From IMG/VR virus record IMGVR_UViG_3300030118_005064, positions 1 through 55,670 of that record: a DNA stretch of 55,670 nucleotides; one strand, 5' to 3'. A model generated the notes under the pieces. It was not told where the DNA came from, searched no databases, and saw only the letters and a program-made list of their open reading frames with translations. The stretch is from a virus. This document shows, piece after piece, positions 31,114 to 38,578 of this stretch. The stretch's first letter is position 1. Each line of letters begins with the position of its first letter. Position numbers and translations under genes: made by a program.

Positions 31114-32616
31114 TCACTCAGTGCGCTTGCCGATGATGTCGTCAATGCGTAGGATGCTGACGGTCACTTCGCTGGCTGACAGGATGGCCTGTCGTACCAA
31201 ATCAAACGGTTCGTACACATGGCGTTCGGTCATGCTACAGGCACCGCCGTTGTCAATGTCAGGGCCGGAGTCCTTGTGCCCGGTCTTGTGTTCGTTCCTG
31301 AGCGTCAGGATGGTGTCCAGCGGGTCATGGCCAGCGTTCTCTGCGATGGTCGCAGGGATGGACTCCAGTGCGTCGGCAAAGGCTTCAATGGCCATTTGCT
31401 CACGACCGTCCACTGTGGCCGCTTTGGAGCGCAGGTACAGCGCCGCACCGATGTAGGCAGAGCCTCCACCAGCAACCATTCGCTTGGTGTTGTAGGCGAG
31501 GCACACAACGCCGAGAGCGTCTTCAAAACCACGCTCAGTTTCATCAAGCGTCTGCATGGTAGCACCTCGTAGAATGAGCGTGGTGACTTCGCCTTCGCCT
31601 TTGACGACGATGTACTTCATGTCGCCAATTTGCTTGCATTCAGCATCGCAGTCAACTGCTTCTACCAAATCGTCTGTGCTGTGCGAGATTGATGTGCCCA
31701 ACAGTTTGGACAGTGCCGTCATGTCGCTTTCAGGGATGCGATGCACCAGCGATATGCCCGACTTCGCCAGCGTAGCGGCCACAACTTCGTGCACCGTATC
31801 ACGGCAGAATACCACACCGCCGTCGGGTAAGAGGCTGATGATGGCGTTGGCACATTCCACCCACTGAGTGCGACCCGACTGTCGTTTGTATTGCTGGTAT
31901 TCGTTGGCCGACGATAAACTGAGTTGGATGTTCTCTTCACCCTTCATGTCACTGAGACCCGTGTTGATGAGCAGTGCTTTACCGTTGGGCTTGAGTGGCA
32001 TGGCAGGGAGCAGGAACTCTTTGTGCAGAACCACCCCGGAGAAGCAGGACGAATCGTCCAGTCCGCCACCGGGCTGACACAGCACACGGATGCGGTCGTA
32101 GTCACCGCCAGCAGTCTTGACAGCATCCACGCAAAGGTTGCTCACATGCGTGATGCTGGACTCCAACGATTTGCCCGTGATGGAAGTGCGAGCAATATCG
32201 CTGAGAAACTTCTCCTCGGCGTCCACTGCCAATTCGTTGTTGATGTAGTCAACTGCCCAGTTGGAAGCCTTTCGGTAGCCACGACAGATGATGTTGGCGT
32301 GCAATCCTTTGCTGAACAGCAGTTCGCTGTTGCCGAGCAATTCACCTGCAAGCACGACCGTGCTGGTCGTGCCGTCGTAGCACATGCTCTCTTGGGTGTT
32401 GGCCGCTTCAACCAGCATTCTTGCCGCAGGGTGACTGATGTCAAGTTCTTGCAGGATGGTGGCACCGTCGTTGGTGACGATGACATTTCCGCCGCTGTCA
32501 ACCATCATTTTGTCCATGCCCATTGGGCCAAGTGTCGTCTTGACTGTGCTGACTGCTCTCTTTGCCGCCCGGATGTTGTGGACGACTGCGCTTGTGTTGC
32601 TTTCGTTTTCGTTCAT
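31114..32616 (-). CDS. Group II chaperonin (thermosome subunit)
   Basis: A 500-aa ATP-dependent protein-folding chamber subunit of the thermosome/CCT type. Visible hallmarks: TTLGPMGMDKMM (residues 28-38), NDGATIL (49-55), DGTTS nucleotide loop (81-85; preceded by Tyr where Gly is usual), an apical-domain segment PGGGLDDSSCFSGVVLHKEF, hydrolysis-associated ERGFEDAL and the AGGGSAYIGAAL loop. It is ~40-50 residues shorter than typical archaeal subunits. The ATG at 32616 is preceded by GGAGAGAGAGAGAC; upstream in-frame codons lack such a signal. A single gene implies a homo-oligomer or mixing with host subunits. It may fold abundant virion proteins, such as the giant protein. Last gene of the minus-strand operon. 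Confidence 0.95.
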   Translation of the reverse strand: MNENESNTSAVVHNIRAAKRAVSTVKTTLGPMGMDKMMVDSGGNVIVTNDGATILQELDISHPAARMLVEAANTQESMCYDGTTSTVVLAGELLGNSELLFSKGLHANIICRGYRKASNWAVDYINNELAVDAEEKFLSDIARTSITGKSLESSITHVSNLCVDAVKTAGGDYDRIRVLCQPGGGLDDSSCFSGVVLHKEFLLPAMPLKPNGKALLINTGLSDMKGEENIQLSLSSANEYQQYKRQSGRTQWVECANAIISLLPDGGVVFCRDTVHEVVAATLAKSGISLVHRIPESDMTALSKLLGTSISHSTDDLVEAVDCDAECKQIGDMKYIVVKGEGEVTTLILRGATMQTLDETERGFEDALGVVCLAYNTKRMVAGGGSAYIGAALYLRSKAATVDGREQMAIEAFADALESIPATIAENAGHDPLDTILTLRNEHKTGHKDSGPDIDNGGACSMTERHVYEPFDLVRQAILSASEVTVSILRIDDIIGKRTE

Positions 32617-32630
32617 GTCTCTCTCTCTCC

Positions 32631-33239
32631 TCACCAGTCCACTTCGTACTCTTTCACATCGCCACTGTGTCGGCATCGTGCCTTGACGAAGCCCTCATTC
32701 ATGCCGTGTTCCCACAGTTCGTAGACCAGTTGAGCGTCCTTGAGGCAGTATTCTGCCACTTTGTCGTAGTTGCCTTTGCGCCATTCAATAGGCGCATCGT
32801 GGCTGTTCATCAGTTTCCCTTTGTTGAGGGTGTGATAACAAGCGTCGGACAGCGGCACAGCGTGCCCGACAATGGATTTCAGCAAAGCAGATGTGTCAAA
32901 CACCTGCTCTTCTGACTTGGCCATGATGTCACCGGCTGTCCAACAGTCCAGTGCATCACGGATGATTGGGAGGTCAAACTGTTTCAAGTTGTGACCGAGG
33001 ACCATGCCGCCCTCAGAGACATGCTTGGCCAAGTCTTCCCCGATTATTTTTGGGTGAAGGGGCTTGACATCCGTACCTTCGGGTAGATACTTGGACACCT
33101 TTTCATCAGCGTAGACCGTGCCTTTTTCGCCATCCCAAGTGGCGACAACCGTTGGCTCAAAGAGATGACTGGAACCCCATCCTCCAATCTCATGAGAGAA
33201 GTTTGCAGTTTCAATATCAAGGGCCAACATTTTCTTCAT
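32631..33239 (-). CDS. DnaQ-like 3'-5' exonuclease (DEDDy)
   Basis: A 202-aa RNase H-fold exonuclease. Exo I is LALDIETA (residues 5-12, Asp and Glu of DxE), Exo II is VLGHNLKQFDLPII (about 80-93, catalytic Asp after Phe), Exo III is AEYCLKDAQLVYEL (Tyr and Asp, DEDDy type). It would remove nucleotides from 3' ends for proofreading, repair or turnover of host DNA. The ATG at 33239 overlaps the upstream zinc-protein stop (ATGA), with GGAGGCG nine bases before; longer starts are not supported. It is separate from the exonuclease domain in the polymerase. Confidence 0.85.
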   Translation of the reverse strand: MKKMLALDIETANFSHEIGGWGSSHLFEPTVVATWDGEKGTVYADEKVSKYLPEGTDVKPLHPKIIGEDLAKHVSEGGMVLGHNLKQFDLPIIRDALDCWTAGDIMAKSEEQVFDTSALLKSIVGHAVPLSDACYHTLNKGKLMNSHDAPIEWRKGNYDKVAEYCLKDAQLVYELWEHGMNEGFVKARCRHSGDVKEYEVDW

Positions 33240-33385
33240 TTGATGAACGCCTCCATGGTATGCCTGCACCCATCGCACAGTCCCAGCATTTTGTTCAGGT
33301 GAGCGCCGATAATATGACCTCCGATGTTATCACCGAGTTTGGTATCACATAAAACACACTCGGCGTGCCAAGGTGTTTTCATCAT
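33236..33385 (-). CDS. 49-aa zinc-finger microprotein
   Basis: A small gene found by reading the gap: it begins MMKTPWHAECVLCD and ends TMEAFIK. Cys pairs CVLC and CDGCRH, separated by about 23 residues, form a likely single zinc site. The start overlaps the helicase stop (ATGA, 33385-33382) and the stop overlaps the exonuclease start (ATGA, 33239-33236), exactly the coupling seen throughout this operon, so I regard it as real despite its size. Function unknown. Confidence 0.75.
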   Translation of the reverse strand: MMKTPWHAECVLCDTKLGDNIGGHIIGAHLNKMLGLCDGCRHTMEAFIK

Positions 33386-34806
33386 TGTTTGCCCCCTTTC
33401 TTGAAATCGCTGTTGAGGCGAATAAACACCCGGACCCCCTCTCTCGTGTCGCTAAACATTTCAGTGCCGTAGGTGTTGAACTTCTCGTTGACTGTAGCGT
33501 GACTGCTGTAGTTGGCCAGTTTGCCGAAGTTTGACATGACCTCTTTCTTCTTAGCCCACCCATGCCCACGGTGGTCGTCAAAGTCAAACAGTTCTGCTTT
33601 GTTGTAAGCATCTCGCCAACAGGCTTGCATCTTGTTCTTCTCTGATGCGCCCGCTCCGATGTTAACTTCGGACTCAAGCCACTGGATGAGATTCTGATAC
33701 AGGTCAAAGAGAATTTCTTTGGCCATGTCCACATGGTCTCCTCTGACGACCCATGTCCCTTCAATCATGGCGAAGTGATGAGCGAGAATGTTGGTGTAAT
33801 TCTGCAAGCCCATGATGAATGAGGAACAGATGCCTTGTTTGTCAGGACTCATAACTTCAACAACGCTGTAATACTCATCAATGGCAGAAATCAAAGCAGG
33901 TTTGTACGCCTCATCAGGTCGGAACATCTGCCGCATGAGCCCCATAACGACCACTTCTTGGTCGTCACTACTCATCTCATCCCACTCAAGAGGAGCGATG
34001 TCGCTGAGTTCCAGCACTCTGCGCTTAAGTTTCTTTTGCAAGTCCTTGAAAAAGCCAGTGACTTCTTCAAACGGTACTTCAAATTTAGGCTCACTGTACA
34101 CATCTTCTGCAAGGGCGTGGTTAATTTGTCGCTTCATTTCAAGTGTCCAATGTCGCCAGTAGGTCAGCACACGCTGAAAAATGCCCTTGTCAAGCACATG
34201 CTCTTTGATACCTTTTGGTGGGTAGGTAGTAATCCACAATGACACTTCTGACTTGATAGTGAATGTGTCCCTCGCCATGTGCTTTGTCAGTATGTTACGC
34301 CCAGTTCCTGCTGAGTTCAGAGCAGATTGTAAGAACAGAGTCGTGCTTTCGTTGAATTGACCCGTCTTGAGAACAACACTGCCTTCGTCAAAATTCAATC
34401 CTTTGCGACCTGCAAGGAGTCCCGGTCTTGTCACTTGAGGGGCATCCCTCGGGTTGCCTTCAAAATCAGGGTCAGGGACCAATGTCCCTATGAGAGCGGC
34501 ATCGTTACCACTGTTGTAGTCAGCAGTGTTCAGGTTGGAGCCGCTAAGCACCTTTTCTATGATTTGATATGCCGCTGATTTGCCTGTCCGAGTGTCTTGA
34601 ATCCAAAACATGTTGACCCTTGGGTCAAGGTTGCTACCCCCCACAGGCACTCTTACATACGGTATCGCCGCTTGTCCCAAAATGTAGAAAAACGAAATCA
34701 GTCCGGGGATTTCGTTGTTCTTGCTGACTTCTTTGAAGTGCTCAAGGTAACCTCGCAGAATCCCATAACTCCTAACGCATTCATACTTACTTGCTTTGTG
34801 TTCCAT
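33382..34806 (-). CDS. AAA+ ATPase, probable replicative helicase (MCM-like)
   Basis: A 474-aa P-loop ATPase. The Walker A region is QDTRTGKSAAY (about 70-80), Walker B is LNFDEGSVV (~137-145), a sensor-1-like strand is VSLWITTYPPKG (~188-199), and an arginine-finger-like GIFQRVL follows (~208-214). This order and the 'DE' Walker B fit MCM-type or related viral AAA+ helicases, though there is no MCM N-terminal domain. It sits in the replication operon with primase, polymerase and clamp genes and no other replicative helicase is visible. A purine-rich GAGAGGAGAGAGAC precedes the ATG. A DUF3987-type or other P-loop protein is an alternative. Confidence 0.6.
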   Translation of the reverse strand: MEHKASKYECVRSYGILRGYLEHFKEVSKNNEIPGLISFFYILGQAAIPYVRVPVGGSNLDPRVNMFWIQDTRTGKSAAYQIIEKVLSGSNLNTADYNSGNDAALIGTLVPDPDFEGNPRDAPQVTRPGLLAGRKGLNFDEGSVVLKTGQFNESTTLFLQSALNSAGTGRNILTKHMARDTFTIKSEVSLWITTYPPKGIKEHVLDKGIFQRVLTYWRHWTLEMKRQINHALAEDVYSEPKFEVPFEEVTGFFKDLQKKLKRRVLELSDIAPLEWDEMSSDDQEVVVMGLMRQMFRPDEAYKPALISAIDEYYSVVEVMSPDKQGICSSFIMGLQNYTNILAHHFAMIEGTWVVRGDHVDMAKEILFDLYQNLIQWLESEVNIGAGASEKNKMQACWRDAYNKAELFDFDDHRGHGWAKKKEVMSNFGKLANYSSHATVNEKFNTYGTEMFSDTREGVRVFIRLNSDFKKGGKQ

Positions 34807-35518
34807 GTCTCTCTCCTCTCTTGAATGTCTTTTTGACTGTGACGGGCTCTTCGGATGTCAAGACATCCAATAGTCGCTGGCGCAACTTTGGACCCATTCC
34901 TCGTACTGCTTTTAACGACTCCGGGTACAGCATTTCTTCAATTGACCCGCAAACTTCCAACAGTTTCGTCACCATTTCAGGACCGATGCCCGGCACCGTA
35001 ACGAGCATGTCGGCTCGCACATCATTGGTACTTGTTCTTGTCACGGCTCTTGCGCCATGCCTGCTTGCCGACTTGTGCATTTTGCTATGCAGTTTGGCGA
35101 TAAACATACCTGCTTCAGCGCAGTCCTTTGCTCTATAGATGTGACAATCAAAGTCTGCTGTTAAACGAGCAAAAATCCCCAGCATCAAATCAAGCGTTTT
35201 TGCGTAACTGGTTGGCCGACCTTGGTTTCGGCACATGGCCACATACTTCGCTATGTCTCCATGTACGACCAGTACAACTCGCTCGCAGTTTGCGTCAAGA
35301 TTTTCAATTTGACGCTGTAGATGCCCTTTGAAGGTGGACTGAATGAGGTCCGATATGCTTTTGCACTCTATGCTGGCGTTTCCAGCCTTGTAGTCGCCCA
35401 TTCCCTGTAAGTGTTCTTTCTTGACAGGGAAGCCCTCTCTTTCAGCGGCTCTGACCACAGCGTCGTGAAGTGGTCCACGCTCGTTGCTGTCAATGAGTAA
35501 CGGCTGTGTCATTTTCAT
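34787..35518 (-). CDS. XPF/Mus81/Hef-family structure-specific nuclease
   Basis: A 243-aa nuclease. The N-terminal ERCC4-type domain has LLIDSNERG (residues 7-15), GDYKAG (~41-46) and IECKSISDLIQST (~50-62), corresponding to the metal-binding GDx(n)ERKx3D region with Lys retained. The C-terminal ~75 residues carry tandem helix-hairpin-helix motifs (TVPGIGPEMVTKLLEVCG and VRGMGPKLRQRLLDVL). Archaeal relatives cut branched DNA such as flaps and stalled forks; this one lacks the Hef helicase part. Likely resolves replication or recombination intermediates. Starts at an ATGA overlap; its end overlaps the helicase start by 20 nt. Confidence 0.88.
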   Translation of the reverse strand: MKMTQPLLIDSNERGPLHDAVVRAAEREGFPVKKEHLQGMGDYKAGNASIECKSISDLIQSTFKGHLQRQIENLDANCERVVLVVHGDIAKYVAMCRNQGRPTSYAKTLDLMLGIFARLTADFDCHIYRAKDCAEAGMFIAKLHSKMHKSASRHGARAVTRTSTNDVRADMLVTVPGIGPEMVTKLLEVCGSIEEMLYPESLKAVRGMGPKLRQRLLDVLTSEEPVTVKKTFKRGERHGTQSK

Positions 35519-35742
35519 TCAGACACCTCATAATTTTGATGATAGATGCAGTATTTGCTGTTCTCAATAGTCCACTGCTTGCATCTTTTTTTCTTCACTG
35601 TAATACCTTGGCAACGATGACTGTCAGGAGCCGTTTTAGCACGGCAACTAACGCAGTGAACTTCTCCTCTTTGGGTCGTCTTGGCTTTGTTACTTACAAC
35701 AGCGTCGCAAATGGCACAGTGTGTGTTCAGCCTGTGCTTCAT
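35515..35742 (-). CDS. Cys-rich zinc protein, 75 aa
   Basis: Two zinc modules: an N-terminal CAIC...CVSC ribbon (residues ~9-33) and a C-terminal HRCQGITVKKKRC followed by YCIYH, matching a short viral motif of the form CxGxTxKxxxC...YCxxH. The remainder is basic. It probably binds nucleic acid or proteins. ATGA overlaps occur at both ends (with the primase and the XPF-like nuclease), so it is co-translated with replication genes. Confidence 0.75.
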   Translation of the reverse strand: MKHRLNTHCAICDAVVSNKAKTTQRGEVHCVSCRAKTAPDSHRCQGITVKKKRCKQWTIENSKYCIYHQNYEVSE

Positions 35743-36851
35743 GCTTCTCCCTCACTAAAATCAATCGCTCCTGTTTTGTCCCAGTAACGGCACTTGCCGA
35801 GGCACATGCCTTTTTTGTAGAGCATTGAACAGGTTTGGGGATATTCTGTGCCGACGATGGTGCCCACTTGATAACGAGTGGTTCCCTCGTTGAAATCAGC
35901 CCAATCAAGAGACCGTATGAAACTGACAATCGTTTCTGTGTGTTCTTCCAACTTGGCTCGGTCAATCCGTTCCACGGGAATGAAGTTTCTCAGGCGTTTT
36001 GACAAATACTTGACAAGTTGAACTCGTTCGTCGTGGCTGGGGTTGCTACCCACACGGCACGCCGCTTGGTTGAGACACGGTAGGATAATCACGCCGTCCA
36101 TGGAAATAGTAGGCAAGTCAATGGGTTTCGTGTTCGGGTTGAACACCTTGCCCCGGCTTTTGCCTTTGACGACTTCCAACTTGAGCCCTTGTCCGCCGTA
36201 CGGAATCATACCTTGGCCGGGGTCAAGTGCCTTTTCCATGATGTGGTACAGACCAGCCTCAAGGTCGCCTGTGCTGAGCGGAATGGACCACAGGCCTCGC
36301 TTGGAGTTGTAGGAGTTTGGAATACGAATCATGCCGCTGGTATCAAACGGAACGGCAGGGTCAGAGCAGTACAGGTCCATGGTGTGAATCCATTCGCTGA
36401 CCAGTTTCATTCCTGCTTCTTTGATGTCGGACAGACTGTCGCCACTGCTGGGCATGTAGGCTTTGTCCAGCCCCACCCACACATGAAAGCCCCCGCCGCT
36501 GTACCACATGCTGTGCGTGATGTCCTGCTCCAGCAAGAACTCGTGAAGTCGCTTAGTCTGTTCAAGAGGGGCTTCCGGGTCAACATCACCGCCTTTGTTT
36601 TTCCGAAAATCCTTCGGGTCAAAGTCCATCACGAAGTGACGAATGATGGGAGTCTCCAAGTTCACTCGCTTGTTGAAAGGTGGGAGCGTAGCCCGGTAAC
36701 CGTACACGGTCATGTAGGCGTTTGACACTCCGTTTTTTCCTTCCCAATAACGCTCCAAGTCAGTGTTGCTTCGCACGATTTTACGATAACCTCTGCCCCT
36801 TTCGGGACTCAGTTCCATAACCTCTCGTGGAAAATCAAAGACAAGTTGCAT
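35739..36851 (-). CDS. Archaeo-eukaryotic primase with PriL-like Fe-S C-terminus
   Basis: A 370-aa primase. The catalytic half has HFVMDFDPKDF (~77-87) with the DxD metal-binding pair, then MWYSGGGFHVWVGL (~118-131) with the SxH-type motif, and a later FDTSGMIRIPNS strand contributing the third acidic position. The C-terminal ~110 residues carry four cysteines in the PriL order (LPC, later QTC, GMC, GKC), suggesting a 4Fe-4S cluster. Cellular archaea split these functions between PriS and PriL. It makes primers for the family B polymerase downstream. ATG 36851 is chosen; TTG 36878 would extend into the upstream gene. Confidence 0.85.
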   Translation of the reverse strand: MQLVFDFPREVMELSPERGRGYRKIVRSNTDLERYWEGKNGVSNAYMTVYGYRATLPPFNKRVNLETPIIRHFVMDFDPKDFRKNKGGDVDPEAPLEQTKRLHEFLLEQDITHSMWYSGGGFHVWVGLDKAYMPSSGDSLSDIKEAGMKLVSEWIHTMDLYCSDPAVPFDTSGMIRIPNSYNSKRGLWSIPLSTGDLEAGLYHIMEKALDPGQGMIPYGGQGLKLEVVKGKSRGKVFNPNTKPIDLPTISMDGVIILPCLNQAACRVGSNPSHDERVQLVKYLSKRLRNFIPVERIDRAKLEEHTETIVSFIRSLDWADFNEGTTRYQVGTIVGTEYPQTCSMLYKKGMCLGKCRYWDKTGAIDFSEGEA

Positions 36852-36852
36852 C

Positions 36853-37131
36853 TTACTCACTTCTGTACATGGATGCAATTCTCGTTACGACTCCTGACAA
36901 TTTCGCTTTGCTTTGCAAAAGCGTGGTGTTCAAACTAAGGTACATGATTCCTTTGGAACCGATACCTTCACCGTCAAACTCGTACAGTGTCTTTTGGATA
37001 GCGACACTGTACTCTTTGTTCTTACCCAAGTGCGAGAAAGAAACCTGAACAGGTCTGCCTGTTTGCAACTCCAACCGTTTCTGTATTCTGCGCTTCGTAT
37101 TTTCTATCCGCATAACTTGAAATTTGTTCAT
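36853..37131 (-). CDS. Hypothetical protein, 92 aa, between primase and Cas4-like genes
   Basis: Unrecognised basic protein with an N-terminal helix (MRIENTKRRIQKRLELQ), a central beta segment (PVQVSFSHLGKNKEYSVAI) and a C-terminal part (LSLNTTLLQSKAKLSG). No cysteines. It starts with an ATGA overlap with the Cas4-like gene stop and ends one base before the primase ATG, so it is firmly in the replication operon. It might be a small accessory factor for primase or nuclease. Confidence 0.65.
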   Translation of the reverse strand: MNKFQVMRIENTKRRIQKRLELQTGRPVQVSFSHLGKNKEYSVAIQKTLYEFDGEGIGSKGIMYLSLNTTLLQSKAKLSGVVTRIASMYRSE

Positions 37132-38123
37132 GCAACCGCCTCCTTGTAATTGTCAAGGTATTCTTGTGGATTGTCACTGCCTTCCCAACTCGGACAAACA
37201 GATTTGAAGTTGCAGTAGGCACACTTGCCTGCACTCGGCTTGGTGGGAAAGTCTTCGGCAAGGTAAGCCGTCAACAGTGCTGTCTTGAGGCGCTCTACAC
37301 GCTTCCCAAAAGTTGTCCACCTACGCCCGGTGGCCTCTTCGTACACGACCTTGTTCACGCCACGCTGTTCGTAGCCGTACTTGTTCAACGGGTCCAACTC
37401 AGCAGTGTTACCCGAAGGGTAGACCCATCCCCAGTGCGTGACATCTTGATACGGGTGGTTCGCCCATTGGAGAAGTTTCTTGTAAAACGCCATCTCTTGT
37501 CGCATGGACTCCATCTTGAACTTGGAATCCTGCCACTCATCTTGGCGGTTCTTGGTCTGCACCCACTTCCCGGTCTTCAACTCCATGAGGGCGTAAGTAC
37601 CCTCGTCTGTCGCATAACCTCGGTCAATACTCCCAGCAAAATGGATGGGAATCGTGTGAGTCTCGCCATTGAATTCAATCTCTTCCTCAACGAAAGCATG
37701 CACCTCCAACTCATTGATGACAGGTAGATAGTTCTCTTTGCCACCAGCGAGTAAGCGTTCCAAGTCCCACCGGATGCGTTGCTCAATGGATTGTCCTTCA
37801 CCGAGAACATACTCCTGTTCAGGTATCACGCTCAGTGCCAATTCCAGTGCCTCCTGTCGCTTGTCTCTCTGCATCAGCGTGTAGAGTTCATCAAGGACAG
37901 GGGGTACATTGTCGTAGAACTTTTCAATGGCGTCGTGGACATTGTTACCCTTCGTCATGGCGTCAGTGGATGGCTCAGGAAGACGATGAATGCGCTTGTA
38001 CTCGTACTGCTTGGGGCAGAAGTCAAAGTCGCTCGTCAGGCTTGTCTTGGTCATTCTCAGGTATGGCTTCTCGCCCATGATGTAGGACGATTTTCGGTAT
38101 GCTTCCCAGTCTCTTTCACTCAT
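37128..38123 (-). CDS. Cas4/RecB-like nuclease with Fe-S cysteines
   Basis: A 331-aa PD-(D/E)xK nuclease. Visible motifs: GNNVHDAIEKF (~59-69, the conserved His), FAGSIDRGY (~163-171, Asp), YALMELKTGKW (~176-186, the ExK core) and RQEMAFYKKLLQW (~208-220). One N-terminal Cys (DFCPKQYEY, ~36) and three C-terminal Cys (CAYC...VC, ~303-312) match the 4Fe-4S cluster of Cas4 and AddB-type nucleases. It probably processes DNA ends for recombination-dependent replication or degrades host DNA; no CRISPR locus is nearby. ATGA overlaps couple it to the genes on both sides. Confidence 0.9.
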   Translation of the reverse strand: MSERDWEAYRKSSYIMGEKPYLRMTKTSLTSDFDFCPKQYEYKRIHRLPEPSTDAMTKGNNVHDAIEKFYDNVPPVLDELYTLMQRDKRQEALELALSVIPEQEYVLGEGQSIEQRIRWDLERLLAGGKENYLPVINELEVHAFVEEEIEFNGETHTIPIHFAGSIDRGYATDEGTYALMELKTGKWVQTKNRQDEWQDSKFKMESMRQEMAFYKKLLQWANHPYQDVTHWGWVYPSGNTAELDPLNKYGYEQRGVNKVVYEEATGRRWTTFGKRVERLKTALLTAYLAEDFPTKPSAGKCAYCNFKSVCPSWEGSDNPQEYLDNYKEAVA

Positions 38124-38296
38124 TGATATGCCTCCAGTGTTCTCTGCTCCATCTCTGCGAACTCAAACAGTCTTGATTGGCGAGTGCAAACCTCGTCTGC
38201 TCTTCCACAAGTAGGGCAGGTGGATTTGAGTCGCCACCAAGTTCGTTTTTTTGTCGGAGCGTCTTTGACTTTTCTCCAAAACATCCACTTGCTCAT
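38120..38296 (-). CDS. 58-aa Cys-containing microprotein
   Basis: A small gene identified from the gap between two larger ones. It starts MSKWMFWRKVKDAPTKKR, is basic and Trp-rich in the first half, and has a CPTCGRADEVC motif (residues ~27-37) that may hold one metal with other ligands. Both ends show ATGA overlaps (38296-38293 with the NTP-pyrophosphatase-like gene, 38123-38120 with the Cas4-like gene), which supports it as genuine. Function unknown; nucleic-acid binding is possible. Confidence 0.75.
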   Translation of the reverse strand: MSKWMFWRKVKDAPTKKRTWWRLKSTCPTCGRADEVCTRQSRLFEFAEMEQRTLEAYQ

Positions 38297-38577
38297 TCTT
38301 CCTCACCCCTTTTCTTTGTACGATGGAACCAATCACTGGGGAATGCGGCGGCTCTCATGTCTTGCATGGCAAAAGCAGGAGGTGGTGCCTTCATACCTCC
38401 TTCCATTTCAATCAGCATTTGCAGGTAAATTGCCAAGTCCATGGCCTCTTCCTGTGCATGGATGAGCCATTCAAGACGAGATAAGCCAGCAGTCTCCACG
38501 GTCACTCCGTACTTATTCTTGCCAACCTCAGCCCGTTGCTGAATCTTCTTGCACACTTCGTCTTCAATTCTACTCAT
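38293..38577 (-). CDS. MazG-like NTP pyrophosphohydrolase
   Basis: A 94-aa all-alpha protein. An N-terminal helix (EDEVCKKIQQRAEVGKNKYG) and an EExxxD metal-binding helix (HAQEEAMDLAIYLQMLIE, about residues 40-57) match the minimal MazG/dUTPase-type NTP-PPase fold. These enzymes hydrolyse (d)NTPs to monophosphates and in viruses are thought to clean nucleotide pools or lower alarmones. The C-terminal ~35 residues are Pro/Ala-rich then basic/acidic and lie outside the fold. It lies one base upstream of the polymerase stop, consistent with a replication-linked job. Confidence 0.65.
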   Translation of the reverse strand: MSRIEDEVCKKIQQRAEVGKNKYGVTVETAGLSRLEWLIHAQEEAMDLAIYLQMLIEMEGGMKAPPPAFAMQDMRAAAFPSDWFHRTKKRGEEE

Positions 38578-38578
38578 G

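Noticed and set aside
31924-32724. 266-aa plus-strand frame opposite the thermosome
   Set aside because: The thermosome on the other strand is certain; this frame has no recognisable domain.
37128-38123. Cas4-like gene as sign of a CRISPR system
   Set aside because: No regularly spaced repeats or other cas genes are seen; Cas4-like nucleases are common viral replication/recombination enzymes.
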